Origin: Bacteroidota bacterium
Lineage (GTDB): Bacteria; Bacteroidota; Bacteroidia; Bacteroidales; Dysgonomonadaceae
Assembly: GCA_023388315.1 (NCBI GenBank)
Contig: JAEWGM010000026.1
Location: 1 to 8,172, forward strand
Reading direction: 5' to 3'
Length of the DNA stretch: 8,172 nt
The translations under genes and the position numbers were made by a program. Positions 1 to 5,725 of this stretch are shown here, in pieces. Under the pieces are notes generated by a model that was not told the origin of the DNA, made no database searches, and saw only the letters and a program-made list of their open reading frames with translations. The first letter of the stretch is position 1, and each line of letters starts with the position of its first letter.

Positions 1-117
1 CACATTGCTATGGCAACCTCGCCCGACCAGCTTCTTGCCAAACCCGGTATGGGAGTGGATGAGGGTTATATGATTGTGTTTAATGAGATGAGTCGCATCT
101 TGGCTATTGGCGGTTAG
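1..117 (+). CDS. 3' end of an unidentified gene (38 codons visible)
   Basis: Frame 1 is open from the window edge and ends at a TAG at 115-117. The visible C-terminus is 38 residues, beginning HIAMATSPDQLL and ending SRILAIGG. It reads like genuine coding sequence, with a mixed and plausible residue composition, but I do not recognise the family. The last six codons and the stop lie inside a heptamer repeat that starts at 101, so the residues LAIGG may be encoded by repeat DNA that has spread into, or replaced, the original gene end. The start and most of the protein are outside the window. The alternative, a chance open frame of about 115 bases, cannot be excluded. Confidence 0.5.
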   Translation, partial: HIAMATSPDQLLAKPGMGVDEGYMIVFNEMSRILAIGG

Positions 118-135
118 CCGTTAGCTATTGGCTAC
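101..135 (+). repeat. Heptamer repeat array, TGGCTAT-like units
   Basis: Five consecutive 7-nt units can be read: TGGCTAT, TGGCGGT, TAGCCGT, TAGCTAT, TGGCTAC. The TAG of the third unit is the stop codon of the upstream partial gene. A related array lies at 7113-7147 and, read on the - strand, contains the same run GCTATTGGCGGTTAGC. Both arrays follow a gene end in that gene's own orientation. Confidence 0.7.
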
Positions 136-247
136 CTGCTTTAAATAAGACTTTTGGAACAACAACTGATTTGCGGAATGTAAAAACTTAAAAGAGGGAA
201 TCATTTGAAAATTGTATCCAAATTTATGATATCTTCATTAGAGTTTA

Positions 248-289
248 TACCGTAAGCCGCTCCGCCAGCTGGCGGAGCGGCTTACGGTA
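248..289. repeat. Perfect 42-bp palindrome
   Basis: Bases 248-268 are exactly the reverse complement of 269-289, with no spacer. It could form a 21-bp cruciform or RNA hairpin closed at CCAG/CTGG. The centre, TCCGCCAGCTGGCGGA at 261-276, is GC-rich. No T-run follows on either strand, so a standard intrinsic terminator is not supported. A diverged version of the 16-base core occurs at 7787-7802 between the kinase and regulator genes. Confidence 0.9.
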
Positions 290-308
290 ACAATATCCAC
301 TCAATAAT

Positions 309-352
309 CCGCCTGAAAGGCGGTACTTTAATAGTTCGACCACTTCGGGTCG
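309..352 (-). repeat. Double-hairpin unit 1 (reverse orientation)
   Basis: Hairpin B is CCGCCT-gaa-AGGCGG at 309-323. Hairpin A is CGACC/GGTCG at 337-352. Loop centres are 28.5 nt apart. Read on the - strand, hairpin A is followed by a 13-nt spacer containing CTATTAAAG and then hairpin B, which matches the order seen in the other units of the window. Confidence 0.7.
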
Positions 353-373
353 GGTTCGGATGTGCCATTCCCA

Positions 374-420
374 CCGTAGGTCGATGACCTACGGTTATGA
401 AAATAACACCTTTCAGGTGT
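374..420 (+). repeat. Double-hairpin unit 2 (forward orientation)
   Basis: Hairpin A has a 9-bp perfect stem, CCGTAGGTC/GACCTACGG, with loop GAT (374-394). An 11-nt spacer beginning TTAT follows. Hairpin B is ACACCT-ttc-AGGTGT (406-420). Loop centres are 29 nt apart. It lies back-to-back with unit 1, which points the other way. Confidence 0.8.
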
Positions 421-490
421 AAATTAATTGAATATTAGAGCTATAACATATTAATTGATATAATCTCTATTATCTAAACAAATAAAATCT

Positions 491-1096
491 ATGAAAAAAC
501 TAATTTATCTATTGTTGTGGATGATTGTTTTCACATCATGTGAAAAAGAGAAAACACCCATTAATGATTTTGGTGGGTATTATCGATTATATTCCATCAT
601 GGCGGAAAAAGCAGTGGACGTAAATAACGACGGCATTCAATCCAATAATATTCTTCACGAATACGTATCTACCATCCCTAAAAATTTTGCTTATTACAAT
701 CCGAATTCGTTTTCGAATTTCGCGGAAATACGGCCCACTATTTTTCAAACGGGAGAAGCAAAATTGGCAAGTTTTAACTTTCCCGTCCAAGAAATTAGTT
801 ATGTGCGAAATAACGAAGAAACGCCGGAGTTAGTGGCATATATTGGACGATTTATGACTTTCTCTTACGAAGTTGAAAAGAATGGCAATATTATATTGTC
901 CGATAGTAACCCTGAATTTACGGAACGATACGGTGAAATACACTCTTTGAAAAGAAACGGAACCACTTCTTTCGATTTAGACATGACGCTTAACCTGTTT
1001 GATTTTAAAACGGAAAAATGGATTCGCACAAAAGCCGTTGCTTCATATCAACGGGTAAGTGATGAAGAGATTAGGTCAATCTTTGAAAGGAAATAA
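491..1096 (+). CDS. Small putative lipoprotein of unknown function
   Basis: A 201-residue protein with a typical lipoprotein signal peptide: MKK, a hydrophobic stretch from residue 4 to 14, then the lipobox FTSC with Cys17 as the likely lipidated residue. EKEK follows the cysteine; charged residues here are common in Bacteroidota lipoproteins, including surface-exposed ones, but the export signal is not certain. After a short linker comes a GGYYRLYSI segment and an EF-hand-like DVNNDG at residues 43-48, a layout I associate with lipocalin-like beta-barrel lipoproteins of Bacteroidota. No catalytic motif is seen. By eye the gene is clearly richer in A/T than its queA neighbour, and it stands alone between a hairpin-rich spacer and a convergent gene, which may hint at acquisition. 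The ATG at 491 follows an A-rich leader with no Shine-Dalgarno sequence. It is probably a real gene, but its function is unknown. Confidence 0.8.
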   Translation: MKKLIYLLLWMIVFTSCEKEKTPINDFGGYYRLYSIMAEKAVDVNNDGIQSNNILHEYVSTIPKNFAYYNPNSFSNFAEIRPTIFQTGEAKLASFNFPVQEISYVRNNEETPELVAYIGRFMTFSYEVEKNGNIILSDSNPEFTERYGEIHSLKRNGTTSFDLDMTLNLFDFKTEKWIRTKAVASYQRVSDEEIRSIFERK

Positions 1097-1164
1097 ATCC
1101 TTTCGTATGGCTATCAAGCAGGCATAAGTTGCCGCTTCGCTAAAAGTTGCGCCAAACAACGTGC

Positions 1165-2382
1165 TTAACGCTTCCACAACAGCGAACTATCCCCATAACT
1201 TAAAAACCTGAAATCGTTTTGCAGCGCGTAATCGTAAATCCTGCGCCAATCGTCGCCCACAAAAGCCGAAATTAGCAGCAGCAACGTGCTTTCGGGTTGG
1301 TGGAAATTGGTGATGATGGCGTCGGGGAAATGGAATCGATATCCGGGCACGATGATGATGCGCGTAGCGGAAATAAGCCGATCCAGCCCGTTTCTGTCCA
1401 TATAATCGACGATATTTTGCAACGCTTGTTTGGGTGAAATTTCAATGCTTTCTTCGTAAGGTTCCCACTGCTCCACGGCAAGTTCGTGCGGCGATGCTTG
1501 GGGATCTTCTTGTAATTTTCGGCCGATGTAATACAAACTTTCCACGGTGCGCATTGAAGTAGTTCCCACCACCACCAACTTGCCCTTATTGCGAAGCAAA
1601 GCGTTAATGGTTTGGCGCGATACGGAAACACACTCGGTGTGCATATCGTGTCCCGCCATAGTTTCCGATTTTACCGGGCGAAACGTACCTGCGCCCACGT
1701 GCAAGGTGACTTCTGCCGTGTGAATACCTCGTTTCTGTAAGCTTTGCATTACTTCTTCGGTAAAATGCAGCCCCGCGGTGGGCGCCGCTACTGAACCCTC
1801 AATTTTTGAATACACGGTTTGATATGTAACATCGTCTTCGGCTTCCGATGGGCGATTGAGGTAAGGGGGAATGGGAAGTTTTCCGGCCGCTTCCAATAGT
1901 TCCGAAAAAGAAATATCGGGATTATCCCACGAAAATTCCACCACCACATCGTTATCCGTGGTACCCATTTTTTTTGCCGTCAATGTGCCCGCGTCCGTTG
2001 TAAGTTGCAAGGGTTCATCGCCTTTCCATCGTTTGGCGTTGCCTATCATGCAGTGCCACGAACAACGCTGACGTTGCTGAAAATTCAATACGTAATCAGC
2101 AGGTTCGTGTGGCGATAAGCAAAACACTTCAATGGCCGCGCCGGTAGGTTTCGTGAAAATCAATCGCGCGTGAATCACCCGCGTATTGTTAAAAACCAGT
2201 AAACTTCCGTCGGGGATATGCTGGGCTAAACGGTTAAATATATCGGCAGAAACAGTTCCGTTTTTATATAGAAGCAGTTTTGATGTATCCCTTACCGGGA
2301 GCGGATATTTGGCTATTTTGTCATCGGGGAGGATATAGTGATAATCGGAGATACGGAGCGATTTTATTTCTTCTTTTTTCAT
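1165..2382 (-). CDS. queA: tRNA preQ1(34) S-adenosylmethionine ribosyltransferase-isomerase QueA
   Basis: QueA transfers and isomerises the ribose of S-adenosylmethionine onto preQ1 at tRNA position 34, giving epoxyqueuosine, the penultimate queuosine intermediate. It acts in the cytosol. The 405-residue protein carries the family blocks in order: LVFNNTRVIHARL (residues 62-74), GKLPIPPYL (167-175), YQTVYSKIEGSVAAPTAGLHF (187-207, where substrates bind), LHVGAGTFRPV (227-237), GHDMHTE (244-250), GTTSMRTVES (273-282), ITNFHQPESTLL (357-368) and FLSYGDSSLL (392-401). It is about 50 residues longer than the roughly 350-residue E. coli-type enzyme. Extra residues lie around 283-335, between GTTSMRTVES and the VPGYRF motif. 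As I recall, Bacteroidota often carry this longer version beside a standard QueA, so this copy could have a shifted role. The ATG at 2382 is supported by the usual SDYHYxLPxxxIAxxP opening. A well-formed Bacteroidota promoter lies about 55 bases upstream. Confidence 0.95.
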   Translation of the reverse strand: MKKEEIKSLRISDYHYILPDDKIAKYPLPVRDTSKLLLYKNGTVSADIFNRLAQHIPDGSLLVFNNTRVIHARLIFTKPTGAAIEVFCLSPHEPADYVLNFQQRQRCSWHCMIGNAKRWKGDEPLQLTTDAGTLTAKKMGTTDNDVVVEFSWDNPDISFSELLEAAGKLPIPPYLNRPSEAEDDVTYQTVYSKIEGSVAAPTAGLHFTEEVMQSLQKRGIHTAEVTLHVGAGTFRPVKSETMAGHDMHTECVSVSRQTINALLRNKGKLVVVGTTSMRTVESLYYIGRKLQEDPQASPHELAVEQWEPYEESIEISPKQALQNIVDYMDRNGLDRLISATRIIIVPGYRFHFPDAIITNFHQPESTLLLLISAFVGDDWRRIYDYALQNDFRFLSYGDSSLLWKR

Positions 2383-2435
2383 TTTTTTGGCTATCGGAAA
2401 ACCTATTTTTTCGATTATTAATGTGTATTATTCAA

Positions 2436-2467
2436 CAAAATTAGTCAACTTTGCAAAAGGAACAAAA
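2436..2467 (-). promoter_or_regulatory. Bacteroidota-type promoter for queA
   Basis: On the - strand, TAATTTTG (2443 down to 2436) is a perfect match to the Bacteroidota -7 element TAnnTTTG. A TTTTG (2467-2463) stands exactly 19 nt upstream, as expected for the -33 element. This would place the transcription start about 45-50 bases before the queA ATG. Confidence 0.6.
2446..2453 (+). promoter_or_regulatory. Possible -7 element of the rightward Smr/LEA/argR cluster
   Basis: CAACTTTG followed by CA differs from TAnnTTTG by one base and resembles common Bacteroidales -7 elements. The -33 match is weak (TGTG at 2422-2425, 20 nt upstream). It overlaps the -10 to -35 space of the opposing queA promoter. 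The leader to the ATG at 2562 would be about 100 nt and would include the heptamer array. Confidence 0.35.
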
Positions 2468-2499
2468 GAGAGGGAGTGAAAGTTTGTGGCCCCACGTTC

Positions 2500-2534
2500 A
2501 GCGTGCAGGGTTTAAGGTCTAGCGTTTGACAGTT
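2500..2534 (+). repeat. Degenerate heptamer repeat array
   Basis: Five 7-nt units can be read in register: AGCGTGC, AGGGTTT, AAGGTCT, AGCGTTT, GACAGTT. The pattern A-G-x-G-T-T-T recurs at a period of seven. It is weaker than the arrays at 101-135 and 7064-7147 but has the same period. It sits in the leader of the DUF2027/Smr gene and includes the alternative TTG at 2526. Confidence 0.4.
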
Positions 2535-2561
2535 CCCAATGCCTCTTTTAAAAAACATAAA

Positions 2562-3623
2562 ATGAAAAAGTTAACTGTTGGAGATACGGTCCGCTTTCTC
2601 AACACCGTGGGTGGCGGAAAGGTAAAAGGATTTGTAAATAAGCAAGTTGTGCTGGTGGAAGACGAGCACGGATTTGATGTGCCTGTGCTGGCATCGGAAT
2701 GCGTGGTGGTGGAACTGGCAGGAAACGTAAAAATGGAGCAGTCGGCCGAAGAGCCGCAACCGGAGCAAAAACCGATGATTACTAAACCGGAGACATATGA
2801 TGACGATGACGAGCCGGAAGAAACACCCGAAGGCGAGGAAATTACCGCTTGTTTGGCATTTCTGCCTACCGACGTGAAAAGCCTTTCAAATACTTCGTAT
2901 GAATGCTATTTTGTAAACGACAGCAACTATTACCTGTTCTTCAATTACATGAGCCGCGAAAACAATTCGTGGAAAAGCCGTTACAGCGGTTCCATTGAAC
3001 CGAATACGAAAATTTTTATCGAAGAGTTCGACAAATCGCAGCTCAACGAACTGGAAAAAGTGTGTGTGCAGTTTATCGCTCTGAAATACAACAAACCGCA
3101 TAAATTTAAAAACCCCTGTTCGGTGGAACTGCGGATTGACACGGTGAAATTTTACAAACTGCACAGTTTTCGCGAAAACGATTATTTTGAAGACGATGCG
3201 CTGGTGTATTACATCATTCGAAACGATGTGCCGGAGCGCGAGATGCTCCTATCGGCCGGCGATATTGAAAAGGCGATAAAGGAAAAAGAAGCGCCGCAAC
3301 GCCGTCCGCGAAGGGAACGCATTCAGCGGAAAGAAAAACCACAGATGCTGGAAATTGACCTCCACATTCACGAATTGCTCGACACTACAGCCGGATTGAG
3401 CAATTCCGATATGCTTGAATATCAGTTGAAAAAGTTCCATGAAACAATGAAAGAAAATTTACACAACAAAAACAAGAAAATTGTGTTTATCCATGGAAAA
3501 GGCGACGGCGTGCTCAAAAACGCGTTGCTAAAAGAGTTAAAGAAAACATATCCGAAATGTCATTACCAGGATGCTTCTTTTCAGGAGTATGGGTATGGGG
3601 CTACCATGGTTACCATAAAATAA
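2562..3623 (+). CDS. DUF2027 and Smr domain protein
   Basis: A 353-residue protein with three parts. Residues 1-52 are the DUF2027-type N-terminus, a KIGDTVRFLN-like small beta domain with the VGGGKVKG and DEHGFDVPVL motifs. A low-complexity acidic stretch rich in E, D, P and Q spans about 57-90. A beta-rich middle domain covers about 95-225, and a basic linker (RRPRRERIQRK) about 243-255. The C-terminus is a Smr domain with its two signature motifs, EIDLH at 264-268 and HGKGDG at 311-316, ending in YGYGATMVTIK. Smr domains are nucleic-acid nucleases or binders of the MutS2 C-terminal type; the role of this Bacteroidota architecture is not established. I chose the ATG at 2562 because MKKLTVGDTVRF is the usual family start. 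The TTG at 2526 would add 12 residues encoded partly by repeat DNA. It leads a tight cluster with the LEA-like lipoprotein and argR. Confidence 0.9.
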   Translation: MKKLTVGDTVRFLNTVGGGKVKGFVNKQVVLVEDEHGFDVPVLASECVVVELAGNVKMEQSAEEPQPEQKPMITKPETYDDDDEPEETPEGEEITACLAFLPTDVKSLSNTSYECYFVNDSNYYLFFNYMSRENNSWKSRYSGSIEPNTKIFIEEFDKSQLNELEKVCVQFIALKYNKPHKFKNPCSVELRIDTVKFYKLHSFRENDYFEDDALVYYIIRNDVPEREMLLSAGDIEKAIKEKEAPQRRPRRERIQRKEKPQMLEIDLHIHELLDTTAGLSNSDMLEYQLKKFHETMKENLHNKNKKIVFIHGKGDGVLKNALLKELKKTYPKCHYQDASFQEYGYGATMVTIK

Positions 3624-3676
3624 ACGGCTGTTTCACGATTAAAAATGATTGCAACAAACAAAAATCGAAAAACAAA

Positions 3677-4264
3677 ATGAAAAAATTGATATTATTATTA
3701 AGCGTAGCACTTTTAATGAGTGGTTGCGATGTGTGGAACCAAATTGGAGGCGCCTACAACCTTTCGCAGAGCGAATACAAGTACAAATCGGTGAGCAACA
3801 TACAATTGGCGGGCGTAAACCTGGGCGACGGCTCGGGTGTTTCCGTTTCAAATTTAGCCACCATTGCTACTATTTTGTCGGGCGCAAACCGCCAAACCAT
3901 CCCTTTTAATATGACGTTGAATATGGATGTAACCAACCCCAACAAAGCGGCTGCATTTCTTAACGCGTTGGACTACAGCATCAACATAAACGATATGGAG
4001 TTTGTGGAAGGAAAAATGGATGTGCCACTGCGCATTGAGCCGGGCGAAACACAAACATTTCCCATTCCCATTAGTGTTGATCTTAAAAACTTGATGAACC
4101 GCTATTCGCAACAACGTGTCGCCAATGAAATGGGCTCTTTTTTGGGTATCACACCCGATGAAACCACCGTTACTGTGAAGCTTTGGCCCAAATTAATGGT
4201 AGGACAAACGCCTATTAAGGTGCCGGCACCGATTCCTGTGGTGTTTAAATTCGGTGGCAAGTAA
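3677..4264 (+). CDS. LEA type 2-like lipoprotein
   Basis: A 195-residue protein with signal peptide MKKLILLLSVALLMSGC; Cys17 is the probable lipid anchor (lipobox MSGC). The mature part resembles the LEA14/water-stress (WHy) beta-sandwich. It contains a SVSNIQLAGVNLG segment near residues 41-53, then NMTLNMDVTNPNKAAAFLNA (about 79-98), where V-x-NPN is typical of these domains. A RIEPGETQTFPIPISVDL stretch (about 120-137) follows. The family is widespread; its biochemical role in bacteria is unclear, with envelope stress or binding functions only suggested. It follows the Smr gene by 53 nt and precedes argR by 2 nt, so the three are probably co-transcribed. The frame stays open upstream to 3557, inside the previous gene, but the signal peptide fixes the start at 3677. 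Confidence 0.8.
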   Translation: MKKLILLLSVALLMSGCDVWNQIGGAYNLSQSEYKYKSVSNIQLAGVNLGDGSGVSVSNLATIATILSGANRQTIPFNMTLNMDVTNPNKAAAFLNALDYSININDMEFVEGKMDVPLRIEPGETQTFPIPISVDLKNLMNRYSQQRVANEMGSFLGITPDETTVTVKLWPKLMVGQTPIKVPAPIPVVFKFGGK

Positions 4265-4266
4265 GT

Positions 4267-4743
4267 ATGCGTACTGCGGGTAAAAAGGAACGTCAGGAAG
4301 CCATTGCGGCAATTCTTGCTAAATCGGCCATCGATAACCAGGAAGAATTGTTGCAACTTCTCTTTGATAAAGGCTTTGAGCTCACGCAAGCCACACTCTC
4401 GCGTGACTTTAGGGAAATGAAGATCGCTAAAATGCCCGACACGGCCGGAAATTATGTGTACCGGCTGCCGGGGATGCATCTTCCTTCGCCCAAAAAAGAG
4501 AAATACGGCATCATGGCGGCTTTTTCGCGACAAGGCGCCCTCAATATTGATTTTTCGGGACAAATGGGCGTGATAAAAACGCCTGGAGGTTATGCCGCTG
4601 GCGTGGCGCGCGACATAGACGCCAACAACATTCCCGGCGTGATGGCCACATTGGCCAGCTTTGATGTGGTGCTGCTTATCCTTCGCGATAATGCGGATAA
4701 AGCAACCATAATGAATGCATTACAAATTCTTTTTACACAATAA
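4267..4743 (+). CDS. argR: ArgR/AhrC-family transcriptional regulator
   Basis: A 158-residue protein of normal ArgR length. The N-terminal winged helix includes EELLQLLFDKGFELTQATLS and RDFREMKIAKMP (residues 26-57), the classic recognition helix region of the family. NYVYRLP follows at 62-68. The C-terminal hexamerisation and effector domain starts near 80 and includes NIDFSGQMGVIKTPGGYA (93-110). In ArgR proteins the arginine-binding loop reads GTIAGDDT; here the aligned residues 127-134 are ATLASFDV, so the first of the two arginine-contacting aspartates is Phe132 and the glycine before it is Ser131. The overall fold call is secure, but arginine as co-repressor is not. No arginine biosynthesis gene lies nearby. 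The start is 2 nt after the lipoprotein stop, which implies translational linkage. The gene ends at TAA 4741-4743, immediately before an inverted-repeat element. Confidence 0.92.
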   Translation: MRTAGKKERQEAIAAILAKSAIDNQEELLQLLFDKGFELTQATLSRDFREMKIAKMPDTAGNYVYRLPGMHLPSPKKEKYGIMAAFSRQGALNIDFSGQMGVIKTPGGYAAGVARDIDANNIPGVMATLASFDVVLLILRDNADKATIMNALQILFTQ

Positions 4744-4748
4744 ATAAA

Positions 4749-4903
4749 ATGATTATCCGCTAAGGGTGCTAATAACTCCGCTTTTTAAAGCGGAGGTTGA
4801 CGATAATTTTTGAGGACTAAAGCCCGAGTTTAAGAAGCATATTCTCCACTTCCGTTGAAAGACGGAGTTAATAAAGATTACCTGACGCTTTGCGGATAAT
4901 CAT
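4749..4903. repeat. 155-bp MITE-like element with 12-bp inverted ends
   Basis: ATGATTATCCGC at 4749-4760 is the exact reverse complement of GCGGATAATCAT at 4892-4903. Inside are a 9-bp hairpin CTCCGCTTT/AAAGCGGAG (4776-4795), an imperfect hairpin around 4814-4825, and TTCCGT/ACGGAG (4850-4867) followed by TTAATAAAG. There is no coding frame. It fills almost the whole gap between argR and udk. I see no clean target-site duplication. AAAATGATTATC at the left end recurs exactly at 6099-6110, and CGGAG-x-T-xx-ACGATAAT at 4791-4807 recurs (14 of 17) at 5703-5719. This could be a miniature transposable element, a hairpin-array relative or a regulatory/terminator structure. Confidence 0.5.
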
Positions 4904-4937
4904 CATAAAATAAAATACCATTTTTCATTCAACGCCT

Positions 4938-5546
4938 ATGTTTGTAATTGGAGTTGCCGGCGGTTCCGGTTCAGGAAAGACCACGCTGATTAATAACATT
5001 CTCGAGAAAGTGCCGTACGATAAAATCTCTTTTTTGGCACAAGATTCGTATTACAAAGACAGCGGGCATTTGCCCCTCGAAAAGCGCCGTGCGCTCAATT
5101 TCGACCACCCCGATTCCATTGAATGGGAACTGCTTTTAAGCGATGTGCAGAAACTGAAAAACGGACAAGCGGTGGAATCGCCCACCTATTCTTATTTAAC
5201 CTGCACGCGCCAGCCCGAAACCGTGCGCGTGGAACCCAAAGAAATACTCATTGTTGAGGGAATTTTAATTTTCACGCACCTCCCGCTCTGCGAAGAAATT
5301 GATATGCGCATTTATTTGGAAGTGGAGGCCGATACGCGGTTAACTAGAATTATTGAACGCGATATGGAATCGCGCGGCAGAACGGCTTTGCAAGTAATTG
5401 AGCGGTATTATAAAACCGTGCGCCCAATGTACGAAGAGTTTATTCGCCCATCGCGCCAGCGTGCCGATATGTTGGTGTTGGGCGGTGGTTTAAATCATCA
5501 GGCATCGGATTTTATCGCGTCGGCGATTTTGGGAAAATTGAAGTAA
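4938..5546 (+). CDS. udk: Uridine kinase
   Basis: Phosphorylates uridine (and usually cytidine) to the monophosphate in pyrimidine salvage; cytosolic. The 202-residue length is normal. It has a P-loop GVAGGSGSGKTT at residues 5-16, the QDSYYKD motif with the catalytic-site Asp36 at 35-41, NFDHPDS (54-60), the strand-and-glycine motif LIVEGILIF (104-112), and the lid RIIERDMESRGR (137-148). The base-recognition segment, normally YDFxxHTR, reads YSYLTCTR (84-91), so the usual D and H are S85 and C89. This may be a lineage-specific variant, because the following QPETVRV is family-like. The ATG at 4938 is followed directly by the first beta strand, so little freedom remains for the start. The inverted-repeat element lies just upstream; I see no clear TAnnTTTG promoter. 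Confidence 0.93.
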   Translation: MFVIGVAGGSGSGKTTLINNILEKVPYDKISFLAQDSYYKDSGHLPLEKRRALNFDHPDSIEWELLLSDVQKLKNGQAVESPTYSYLTCTRQPETVRVEPKEILIVEGILIFTHLPLCEEIDMRIYLEVEADTRLTRIIERDMESRGRTALQVIERYYKTVRPMYEEFIRPSRQRADMLVLGGGLNHQASDFIASAILGKLK

Positions 5547-5593
5547 TCAGTGTTGAGGAGGAACGCCTAAGACAATATCGTTAGCGGATTCAT

Positions 5594-5609
5594 GGGGCTG
5601 TCTCAAAAG
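5594..5609. mobile_element. Possible relic insertion-sequence terminus
   Basis: GGGGCTGTCTCAAAAG closely resembles the terminal inverted repeats of several DDE-transposase insertion sequences, which often read GxGGCTGTCTCAAAA. No matching opposite end (CTTTTGAGACAGCCCC) and no transposase is present in the window, so this would be a solo end left by deletion, or coincidence. Confidence 0.3.
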
Positions 5610-5657
5610 CAACAGTAGACAATCTTCAAGTTATAATATGAAAGTTTTCTATGGAAA

Positions 5658-5705
5658 AAGTTCTGAAAGAACTTAACTATCAATAACCGTGTGTGGAACA
5701 CACGG
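5658..5705 (-). repeat. Double-hairpin unit 3 (reverse orientation)
   Basis: Hairpin B is AAGTTCT-gaa-AGAACTT at 5658-5674 (7-bp perfect stem). Hairpin A is CCGTGTGT-gga-ACACACGG at 5687-5705 (8-bp perfect stem). Loop centres are 30 nt apart. Read on the - strand, the 12-nt spacer begins TTATTGATAGTT, matching the TTAT spacers of the forward units. Confidence 0.8.
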
Positions 5706-5725
5706 AGATCAACGATAATCCTAAG

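Larger units (their letters stand above)
136..490. other. Non-coding stretch between the partial gene and the lipoprotein gene
   Basis: No convincing gene, tRNA or rRNA is visible here. Bases 136-247 are AT-rich and show no structure that I can identify. From 248 onward the region holds a 42-bp palindrome and two double-hairpin units, listed separately. Bases 421-490 form an AT-rich leader ahead of the lipoprotein gene; I see no good TAnnTTTG promoter element in it. Confidence 0.6.

Noticed and set aside
248..289. Intrinsic transcription terminator
   Set aside because: Stable stem but no T-run on either strand after it, and it lies about 130 bases past the preceding stop codon.
118..490. tRNA, riboswitch or other named RNA in the first spacer
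   Set aside because: No cloverleaf, T-loop or recognisable riboswitch core was found; the structures are simple hairpins.
2388..2397. Single TGGCTATCGG next to the queA start, resembling the heptamer unit
   Set aside because: Only one unit is present, so it cannot be separated from chance.
2526..2561. TTG start at 2526 for the DUF2027/Smr protein
   Set aside because: The 12 extra residues are encoded in heptamer-repeat DNA, while MKKLTVGDTVRF from the ATG at 2562 is the usual family start.
3557..3676. Upstream extension of the LEA-like lipoprotein into the Smr gene
   Set aside because: The extension would bury a perfect lipoprotein signal peptide inside the protein; the ATG at 3677 is far better.
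4102..4563. 153-codon open frame on the - strand
   Set aside because: It overlaps the lipoprotein and argR genes antisense; both + strand genes carry clear family motifs, so this is a shadow frame.
5552..5560. Shine-Dalgarno-like GAGGAGG
   Set aside because: No start codon and open frame follow at a suitable distance, and genes of this lineage do not generally use such sites.
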